From Bifidobacterium pluvialisilvae (GTDB lineage: Bacteria; Actinomycetota; Actinomycetes; Actinomycetales; Bifidobacteriaceae): a stretch of DNA of 64,000 nt. A program made the position numbers and the translations under genes. The stretch covers positions 186,001-250,000 of the forward strand of contig NZ_JAHBBI010000001.1 of the NCBI RefSeq assembly GCF_019331695.1, read 5' to 3'. Under the pieces are notes generated by a model, which was not told the DNA's origin, ran no database searches, and saw only the letters and a list, made by a program, of their open reading frames with translations. Positions within the stretch are counted from its first letter, which is position 1, and every line of letters starts with the position of its first letter. Below, one piece after another: positions 58,352 through 64,000 of the stretch.

Positions 58352-59059
58352 ATTAGCGCCGAACCACGTATCAACGAAGAGATTCGCGTACCGCAAGTAC
58401 GCCTGATCGGCCCGAAGGGCGAGCAGGTGGGCGTCATCGCAACCTCGGTCGCGCTGAATCTGGCGCGTGAGGCCAGCCTCGACCTCGTCGAGGTGGCGCC
58501 GAACGCCAAGCCGCCGGTGGCCAAGCTTATTGACTACGGCAAGTACAAGTACAACGAGAAGATCAAGGCGCGCGAGGCACGTCGCAACCAGAGCACCGCC
58601 GAGATTAAGGAGATTCGTTTCCGCCTGAAGATCGACGACCATGACTTCGACGTCAAGAAGGGTCATGTGGAGCGCTTCCTCTCCGGCGGCGACAAGGTGA
58701 AGGTCACCATCATGCTGCGTGGCCGCGAGCAGTCCCGCCCCATCGGCGGCGTCGAACTGCTGCGTCGCCTTGCCGACGAGGTCTCCGAACTGGGCACCAT
58801 CGAATCCCAGCCCCGTCAGGACGGCCGCAACATCATCATGGTGCTCGCCCCGAAGGGCAAGAAGGTGCACACCCAGTCCGAGCAGCGTCGACGCGGCGCC
58901 TCCGCCCATGCCGAGCGACAGGCCCGTCAGGCCGCACGCCTGGCGGCCAAGAAGGAAGCCCAGGCCGAGGCCGCGGCAGTGGCCAGCGCTGAACTGAAGA
59001 ACTCTTCCTCGAAGAACACCACTCACAAGGAGGGCAGCAATGCCGAAGATGAAAAGTAA
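58352..59059 (+). CDS. infC: translation initiation factor IF-3 (AUU start)
   Basis: IF-3 (235 residues including a long tail) binds the 30S subunit, blocks subunit joining and checks the start codon. The coding frame continues upstream of the first ATG-class codon: [19 protein letters not shown] is the conserved IF-3 N-terminus and is not reached by GTG 58427. The only codon at the right place is ATT 58352 (ATC 58349 is closer to the ribosome site), with GGAG at 58343-58346. Rare AUU/AUC starts allow IF-3 to repress its own synthesis. The linker and C-domain ([15 protein letters not shown]) are normal. The Ala/Lys/Glu-rich C-terminal tail of about 55 residues is longer than in E. coli. The end overlaps rpmI by 20 bases. 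Confidence 0.93.
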   Translation: MSAEPRINEEIRVPQVRLIGPKGEQVGVIATSVALNLAREASLDLVEVAPNAKPPVAKLIDYGKYKYNEKIKAREARRNQSTAEIKEIRFRLKIDDHDFDVKKGHVERFLSGGDKVKVTIMLRGREQSRPIGGVELLRRLADEVSELGTIESQPRQDGRNIIMVLAPKGKKVHTQSEQRRRGASAHAERQARQAARLAAKKEAQAEAAAVASAELKNSSSKNTTHKEGSNAEDEK

Positions 59060-59234
59060 CTCCGCTGCATCCAAGCGCGTCCGCGTCACCGGCACGGGCA
59101 AGCTGATGCACGCTGGCAGCTCCATGCGCCACAACCTCGAGCACAAGTCGGCTCGCGTCCGTCGCGCCCTGAAGGCCGACAAGGTCCTCGCCAAGACCCA
59201 GACCGCGAACCTGAAGAACATGCTCAACCACTGA
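59040..59234 (+). CDS. rpmI: ribosomal protein bL35
   Basis: A 64-residue basic large-subunit protein, [20 protein letters not shown] at its start and [10 protein letters not shown] at its end, as expected for bL35. It begins inside the end of infC (20-base overlap) after GGAGGGCAGC, so translation is coupled. It is second in the IF3-L35-L20 operon. Confidence 0.97.
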   Translation: MPKMKSNSAASKRVRVTGTGKLMHAGSSMRHNLEHKSARVRRALKADKVLAKTQTANLKNMLNH

Positions 59235-59285
59235 TCCGTGGGTTGAACGCATACAAGACGTATTAGAAAGCTGAGGAAATAACAT

Positions 59286-59669
59286 ATGGCACGTGTAAAG
59301 CGCGCAGTCAACGCCCACAAGAAGCGTCGCGTCGTTCTCGAAAGGGCCTCGGGCTACCGTGGCCAGCGTTCCCGCCTCTACCGCAAGGCCAAGGAACAGC
59401 TGCTGCACTCCTTCAACTACAACTTCCGCGACCGCAAGGCCCGCAAGGGTGACTTCCGCAAGCTGTGGATTCAGCGCATCAACGCCGCCGTCCGCGCCGA
59501 AGGCATCACCTACAACCGCTTCATCCAGGGTCTGCGCCTGGCCGACATCGACCTGGACCGCCGCGCCCTCGCCGAGATCGCCGTCTCCGACCCCGACACG
59601 TTCAAGACCATCGTGGAGGCCGCCAAGGCCGCCCTCCCCGAGGACGTGAACGCCCCGGTCAACGCCTGA
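59286..59669 (+). CDS. rplT: ribosomal protein bL20
   Basis: A 127-residue 23S-rRNA-binding assembly protein that can also repress its own operon. The N-terminal extension [15 protein letters not shown] and core [18 protein letters not shown] are typical, and the C-terminal globular domain is intact. The ribosome site is weak (GAGGA, 59272-59276). It ends the operon and is followed by a long hairpin. Confidence 0.97.
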   Translation: MARVKRAVNAHKKRRVVLERASGYRGQRSRLYRKAKEQLLHSFNYNFRDRKARKGDFRKLWIQRINAAVRAEGITYNRFIQGLRLADIDLDRRALAEIAVSDPDTFKTIVEAAKAALPEDVNAPVNA

Positions 59670-59687
59670 TAGCGTTTCCCGATATAC

Positions 59688-59728
59688 AGGGCCGTGGATT
59701 CCCGCACATGACGGGACTCCACGGCCCT
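59688..59728 (+). terminator. terminator of the infC-rpmI-rplT operon
   Basis: A 17-bp stem with one mismatch (59688-59704 with 59712-59728) and a seven-base loop lies 18 bases after rplT. The T-tract is weak. Confidence 0.75.
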
Positions 59729-59768
59729 TGTGGTATCCGGGGAGACGGGGGGCGCGCGGCGGACCCGC

Positions 59769-59774
59769 TATGAT
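59769..59774 (+). promoter_or_regulatory. -10 box of a probable leaderless xerD transcript
   Basis: TATGAT lies eight bases before ATG 59783, which has no Shine-Dalgarno sequence. Transcription would begin at or next to the start codon. Confidence 0.5.
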
Positions 59775-59782
59775 TGCCTGAT

Positions 59783-60697
59783 ATGACCGAACTGGATGGA
59801 CTTGTCGAACGGTTCCTCGCATACATCGACGTGGAACGGGGGCTCGCGAGATCGACCATCGCCGCATACCGCTCCGACCTCGGACGGTACACGGCCTGGC
59901 TGTCCTCACGGGGCATCGACGCGCCGGCCGCCATCGGCAGGCGGGACGTCGAGGACTTCGTCTCGTCGCTCGCCGGGGAAAGCGCCCGCAGCCGGGCACG
60001 ACGGCTTGCGGCCGTGCATGAGCTGCACCGGTTCATCGTCGCCGAGGGCAAGGCTCCGGCCGACGTCTCCGAAGACGTCAAGGCGCCGAAAAGCCCCGGC
60101 ACCCTGCCCGACGTGCTCACCATCGACGAGGTGGCGGCGCTCCTCGATGCCGCGGCGCCGCAGAAGCCCGACGACGCCGTGGGCCTGCGCGACAAGGCGC
60201 TCCTCGAATTCATGTACGCCACCGGCTGCCGCGTCTCCGAGGCCGTGGGCGCCGACCTGAACGACATCGACCTCGAATCGCATGTGGCCAGGCTCATGGG
60301 CAAGGGGTCGAAGCAACGGCTCGTGCCCGTGGGCTCCTACGCCTGTGCCGCCCTGCGCGACTATCTGGCATCCGGACGCACCGAGCTGATGGGCAGGGCG
60401 GGGACGGCCCCGGAGATGAGGGCCGTGTTCCTCAACAAGCGCGGACGCCGGCTCTCACGGCAGTCGGTCTGGGAGATCGTGCGCCTCGCCGGACGCCGGG
60501 CCGGCATCACCAGGCCGCTGCACCCGCACACGCTGCGCCACTCCTTCGCCACGCATCTGATCCAAGGCGGCGCCGACGTGCGCAGCGTGCAGGAGCTGCT
60601 CGGACACGCGTCCGTCACCACCACGCAGATCTACACGCACGTCAGCCCGCAGACCCTCATGGAGACCTATGCTGCCTCGCATCCGCGCGCACGATAG
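59783..60697 (+). CDS. xerD: tyrosine recombinase XerD
   Basis: Site-specific recombinase (304 residues) that, with XerC, resolves chromosome dimers at dif. The N-terminal SAM-like core-binding domain spans about 1-90. All catalytic residues are present: Arg150 (GCRVSEA), Lys174, His249 and Arg252 (HPHTLRH), His275 (LGHAS) and Tyr284 (IYTHV). The location beside parA and scpAB favours XerD over XerC or a phage integrase, and no mobile element borders are seen. The in-frame ATG at 59774 is less likely than 59783. Confidence 0.92.
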   Translation: MTELDGLVERFLAYIDVERGLARSTIAAYRSDLGRYTAWLSSRGIDAPAAIGRRDVEDFVSSLAGESARSRARRLAAVHELHRFIVAEGKAPADVSEDVKAPKSPGTLPDVLTIDEVAALLDAAAPQKPDDAVGLRDKALLEFMYATGCRVSEAVGADLNDIDLESHVARLMGKGSKQRLVPVGSYACAALRDYLASGRTELMGRAGTAPEMRAVFLNKRGRRLSRQSVWEIVRLAGRRAGITRPLHPHTLRHSFATHLIQGGADVRSVQELLGHASVTTTQIYTHVSPQTLMETYAASHPRAR

Positions 60698-60728
60698 GGC
60701 CATGCCCCGCCCGATGCACGGCTGTTGT

Positions 60729-60734
60729 TAGCAT
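60729..60734 (+). promoter_or_regulatory. -10 box of a probable leaderless parA transcript
   Basis: TAGCAT ends seven bases before ATG 60742, and no ribosome site precedes that codon. Confidence 0.4.
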
Positions 60735-60741
60735 GGGGTCT

Positions 60742-61581
60742 ATGCCTACTGATCTGTTGGGGCGCGCATACGAGACCTTTCCCGCGCCGGAAGCTTTGGA
60801 ACACCACGGACCTGCGACCATCATCGCCATGTGCAACCAAAAGGGCGGCGTAGGCAAGACCACATCCTCCATCAACATCGCCGGCGCCCTCACCAACTTC
60901 GGACGCAAGGTGCTCATCGTCGACTTCGATCCGCAGGGCGCGTCGTCCGTCGGGCTCGGCATCAACGCGAACTCCGTGGACAACACCATCTACACCGCCA
61001 TGTTCAACACGTCCATGGACCCGCACGACGTCATCCACCCCACCCGGTTCCCCGACCTCGACATCATCCCCGCGAACATCGACCTGTCCGCCGCGGAGGT
61101 GCAGCTCGTCACCGAGGTCGGCCGCGAACAGGTGCTCGCCCAGGTCCTGCGGCCGCTGCGCGACGAATACGACGTCATCATCATCGACTGCCAGCCCTCC
61201 CTCGGCCTGCTCACCGTCAACGCCCTGACCGCCGCCGACGGCGTCGTCATCCCCGTCGCCGCGGAGTTCTTCGCCCTGCGTGGCGTGGCGCTGCTCATGC
61301 AGTCCATCGAAAAGGTCAAGAGCCGCATCAACCCGCAGCTGCGCATCGACGGCGTGCTCGTGACCATGTACACCCGCACCCTGCACTCCGAGGAGGTGCT
61401 GCAGCGCATCTACGAGGCGTTCCAGGACAAGGTGTTCCATACGGTCATCACCAGGTCCATCAAACTGCCCGACGCCACCATCGCCGCCGCGCCGATCACC
61501 ATGTACTCCCCGCAGCACAAGACCGCCAAGGAATACCGCGAGGTGGCGCGTGAACTCGTGGCCCGCGGCGTGGTCCGCTGA
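60742..61581 (+). CDS. parA: ParA/Soj-type chromosome partitioning ATPase
   Basis: A 279-residue deviant-Walker ATPase that binds DNA cooperatively and drives segregation or positioning. The P-loop KGGVGKTT is at 34-41 with the signature Lys, followed by DFDPQGASS and IIDCQPSLGLLTVNAL. No parB or parS-like site is adjacent, so it may be an orphan ParA working with SMC rather than the main ParAB pair. ATG 60742 is favoured over 60733 because of the leaderless promoter spacing. scpA starts six bases after its stop. Confidence 0.9.
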   Translation: MPTDLLGRAYETFPAPEALEHHGPATIIAMCNQKGGVGKTTSSINIAGALTNFGRKVLIVDFDPQGASSVGLGINANSVDNTIYTAMFNTSMDPHDVIHPTRFPDLDIIPANIDLSAAEVQLVTEVGREQVLAQVLRPLRDEYDVIIIDCQPSLGLLTVNALTAADGVVIPVAAEFFALRGVALLMQSIEKVKSRINPQLRIDGVLVTMYTRTLHSEEVLQRIYEAFQDKVFHTVITRSIKLPDATIAAAPITMYSPQHKTAKEYREVARELVARGVVR

Positions 61582-61587
61582 CGGCGC

Positions 61588-62481
61588 ATGATGCGGCCAC
61601 AGGACCGTCCCGGTCCGCCGTCCGGGACCGGGATGCGCCCCGGCTCCGGATTCACCGTCACGCTCGACGCCTATCAGGGGCCGTTCGACGTGCTCCTCGA
61701 CATGCTCGCCGGCAGGCGGCTCGAACTGACCGAGGTATCGCTCGCCGTCATCACCGACGAGTTCATGCGCCACATCGACGCGATGGATCTCGAACGGAAC
61801 ATGGACGAGGCCAGCGCGTTCCTCGACGTCGCCGCGGTGCTCGTCGAAGCCAAAAGCGCCGCCATCCTGCCCGCGGACGGGGACGGCGAAGGGGACGGGC
61901 ACGATATGGAGGCGCTGCGCGAACGCGACCTGCTGTTCGCCAGGCTCCTGCAGTACAAGGCGTTCAAACAGGCCGGGATGGACTTCCGCGCCCGCATCGC
62001 CGAGAACACAGGACGCGTCGCCCACCCCGGATACGCCGGCGACGACATCGCCGCGATGCTGCCGCCGCTGACGTGGACGACCTCCCTGCAGACGCTCGCC
62101 GCCCTGGCCGCCCACGCCCTGTCCAACGCGCCCGCCGACGAGGTCTCCGTCGAACAGCTGCACGTGCCCCTGGTCGACCTGCGCCGACAGGCCGCCATCG
62201 TGCGCGACCGGCTGCGTGCACTGCCGCACGGCGGCGCGACCACATTCGCCGCGCTGACGGCCGACACCACATCGAACATGGAGATCGCGGCGCGGTTTCT
62301 CGCCATCCTCGCGTTCTTCAGACAGGGCTCCGTCCAGATACGGCAGAGCCGGCCGTACGCCGAACTCCACCTGCGGTGGGCGAGCGACGAATCCGCGATA
62401 CCGACCAACGGAGGCATCGGCGACATCGCCGTCGGCATCGCCCCGGACGCGCCGACCATCGAAGAAAGGGATTTCGCCTGA
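61588..62481 (+). CDS. scpA: segregation and condensation protein A (kleisin)
   Basis: A 297-residue kleisin that bridges SMC heads and recruits ScpB. The conserved N-terminal block YQGPFDVLLDMLAGRRLELTE is at about 30-50, followed by FLDVAAVLVEAKSAAILP. The C-terminal winged helix contains FLAILAFFRQGSVQIRQ. It lies between parA and scpB with a one-base overlap to scpB (TGATG). The partner smc is encoded 34 kb to the left. Confidence 0.95.
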   Translation: MMRPQDRPGPPSGTGMRPGSGFTVTLDAYQGPFDVLLDMLAGRRLELTEVSLAVITDEFMRHIDAMDLERNMDEASAFLDVAAVLVEAKSAAILPADGDGEGDGHDMEALRERDLLFARLLQYKAFKQAGMDFRARIAENTGRVAHPGYAGDDIAAMLPPLTWTTSLQTLAALAAHALSNAPADEVSVEQLHVPLVDLRRQAAIVRDRLRALPHGGATTFAALTADTTSNMEIAARFLAILAFFRQGSVQIRQSRPYAELHLRWASDESAIPTNGGIGDIAVGIAPDAPTIEERDFA

Positions 62482-63092
62482 TGACCGAACCGAAAACGGG
62501 GGAGACCCCCGCGACGCCGACGACCGGCCATGGAGCAGGCCACCTTCCCGGAGGCCTGCGCCCGTGTCTCGAGGCCCTGCTCATCGTCACGGACCGTCCC
62601 CTCCGCGAATCCGATCTGGCACGGGTGCTGGACGTCGACGCCGAACAGGTGAAGGACGCGCTGCGTGGACTGCGCGACGATTACGCCGGCGACGGTTCCG
62701 GTCCTGCCAGGGGATTCGAACTGCGTCACACCGTGCGCGGATGGCAGCTCGCCAGCAGGCGTGAGTTCGAGCCGGTCGTCCGCGCCCTCGTCACCGACGG
62801 ACAGACCTCCCGGCTCTCCCAGGCCGCGTCGGAGACGCTCGCCATCATCGCCTACCGACAGCCCGTCACACGCGCGCAGGTGACGGCGATCCGCGGCGTC
62901 AACTCCGACGGCGTCATCCGGTCGCTCACCCTCCGCGGGCTTGTCGTCGAACAGGGCCTGGACGAGGAGACCCACGCCGCGCTACTCGCCACCAGCGACC
63001 TGTTCCTGGAGCTCATGGGCATCGACGGTCTCGACGAACTGCCCTCGCTGGCGCCGTTCCTGCCCGAATCCGTGGCCGAGGCGGAGGCGTAG
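62481..63092 (+). CDS. scpB: segregation and condensation protein B
   Basis: A 203-residue double winged-helix protein that dimerises and binds ScpA. Family segments include LEALLIVTDRPL near residues 30-41 and LSQAASETLAIIAYRQPVTR near 112-131, then RGVNSDGVIRSLTLRGLV. ATG 62481 overlaps the stop of scpA; the open frame upstream (to 62073) is a shadow. It ends the parA-scpA-scpB unit. Confidence 0.95.
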   Translation: MTEPKTGETPATPTTGHGAGHLPGGLRPCLEALLIVTDRPLRESDLARVLDVDAEQVKDALRGLRDDYAGDGSGPARGFELRHTVRGWQLASRREFEPVVRALVTDGQTSRLSQAASETLAIIAYRQPVTRAQVTAIRGVNSDGVIRSLTLRGLVVEQGLDEETHAALLATSDLFLELMGIDGLDELPSLAPFLPESVAEAEA

Positions 63093-63229
63093 CCGGAACG
63101 GTTCCGCCCTGTCAAGGAATCCGGCTATCATTGGTGCGGTTTGTGTATTTCAGGGATAAAGACAGAACCATTTTTTCCGAAATCATCCATTCGAGACGCA
63201 AATAGACAGTCAACTAAGAGAGGTTTTCG

Positions 63230-64000
63230 ATGGCGGTACGCGGTGATATCCGTAATGTGGCGATTGTGGCTCACGTCGACCACGGCAAGACCACGCTGGT
63301 GAACGCTATGCTCCAGCAGTCCCACGTGTTCAACGAGCGCGAGGAAGTACCGGATCGTGTCATGGACTCCAACGATCTGGAACGCGAGAAGGGCATCACC
63401 ATTCTCGCCAAGAACACGGCCGTGGAATACACCGGCCCGCTGGCCGCCAAGTACGGCCACCCCGAAGGCATCACCCTCAACATCATCGACACCCCCGGCC
63501 ACGCCGACTTCGGCGGCGAGGTGGAGCGCGGCATCTCCATGGTCGACGGCGTCGTCCTGCTCGTGGACGCCTCCGAAGGCCCGCTGCCGCAGACCCGCTT
63601 CGTGCTGCGCAAGGCCCTCGAGGCCAAGCTGCCGGTCATCCTGTGCGTCAACAAGGTGGACCGTCCCGACGCCCGCATCGAGGAGGTCGTGGGCGAGACC
63701 TCCGACCTGCTGCTCGGCCTCGCCGACGATGTGCAGCACGAGGGCATCGACCTCGACCTCGACCAGCTGCTCGACATGCCGGTCATCTACTGCGCCGCCA
63801 AGGCCGGCTATGCCTCCACCAACCAGCCCGCCGACGGCGGCCTGCCCGACAACGACAACCTCGAGCCGCTGTTCGAGGCCATCATCTCCAACATCCCCGC
63901 CCCCGAATACGAGGAGGGCGCCCCGCTGCAGGCCCACGTGGCCAACATCGACTCCTCCGACTTCCTCGGACGACTCGGCCTGGTCCGCATCTACAACGGC
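63230..64000 (+). CDS. typA: ribosome-associated GTPase TypA/BipA (5' part only)
   Basis: The first 257 residues of a translational GTPase of the elongation-factor family that acts on ribosome assembly and stress adaptation. G1 AHVDHGKTT is at 14-22, G2/G3 include EREKGITI and [16 protein letters not shown], and G4 is NKVDRPDA. The start of domain 2 ([14 protein letters not shown]) is reached at the window edge, and the reading frame is open there. AGAGAGG precedes ATG 63230. Confidence 0.96.
   Translation, partial: MAVRGDIRNVAIVAHVDHGKTTLVNAMLQQSHVFNEREEVPDRVMDSNDLEREKGITILAKNTAVEYTGPLAAKYGHPEGITLNIIDTPGHADFGGEVERGISMVDGVVLLVDASEGPLPQTRFVLRKALEAKLPVILCVNKVDRPDARIEEVVGETSDLLLGLADDVQHEGIDLDLDQLLDMPVIYCAAKAGYASTNQPADGGLPDNDNLEPLFEAIISNIPAPEYEEGAPLQAHVANIDSSDFLGRLGLVRIYNG

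Noticed and set aside
59783-60697. Phage or plasmid integrase
   Set aside because: The tyrosine recombinase has XerD length and motifs, lies in a conserved housekeeping context, and has no attachment-site repeats or phage genes nearby.
1-64000. CRISPR arrays, tRNA or rRNA genes, insertion sequences
   Set aside because: No regularly spaced repeats, no tRNA cloverleaf or TWC-loop pattern in gaps, no rRNA-like stretches and no transposase frames were seen.

Overview
The window reads as a chromosomal segment of a Bifidobacterium-like actinobacterium. Supporting evidence includes the high GC content, xylose isomerase and xylulokinase without a visible classical pentose route, sugar ABC transporters without their own ATPase, Lys/Orn-type cell-wall genes, an actinobacterial bL37 gene, and the infC-rpmI-rplT / xerD-parA-scpA-scpB layout. 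The species cannot be fixed from the sequence. I see no rRNA, tRNA, CRISPR array, IS element or prophage, and no clearly broken gene. Only typA, at the right edge, is incomplete.

Left part (1-8.4 kb): a small unknown protein is followed by three tandem paralogous family-5 solute-binding lipoproteins with no permease or ATPase beside them. A convergent gene then encodes a membrane-anchored protein with an N-terminal zinc ribbon and three PASTA-like domains.

Pentose/polyol island (8.4-23.4 kb): xylA, a GH120 beta-xylosidase, a divergent ABC importer (binding protein plus two permeases), a TetR regulator, xylB, a divergent ROK repressor, a small membrane protein, an AraC regulator, an RbtT-type polyol permease and a sorbitol/xylitol-type dehydrogenase. 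Together they would import xylo-oligosaccharides and a polyol, release xylose or oxidise the polyol to a ketose, and feed xylulose 5-phosphate to the phosphoketolase (bifid) shunt. Several dyads in AT-rich promoter regions look like operators.

Housekeeping stretch (23.8-41.7 kb): NUDIX-pepP, folC, smc, a cell-envelope group (ATP-grasp ligase, DegT-like PLP enzyme, FemABX transferase, MurE-type ligase), a DEDDh exonuclease, an ECF sigma factor with a putative anti-sigma partner, the 24-residue ribosomal protein bL37, aldose 1-epimerase, ispH and a YbaK deacylase.

Envelope and metabolism (41.7-58.0 kb): an MprF-like aminoacyl-lipid synthase translationally coupled to a membrane esterase, gap, an ArsC/Spx-like protein, thiamine pyrophosphokinase, a TetR regulator divergent from a large FtsX-type permease, a PNPOx-like protein, a pair of bacterial PH-domain proteins, a HAD phosphatase, a VOC protein and a membrane-fused spermidine-synthase-like protein.

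Right part (58.0-64 kb): infC (apparent AUU start after a long leader), rpmI, rplT, xerD, parA, scpA, scpB and the start of typA. This is a translation and chromosome-segregation block with several apparently leaderless genes.
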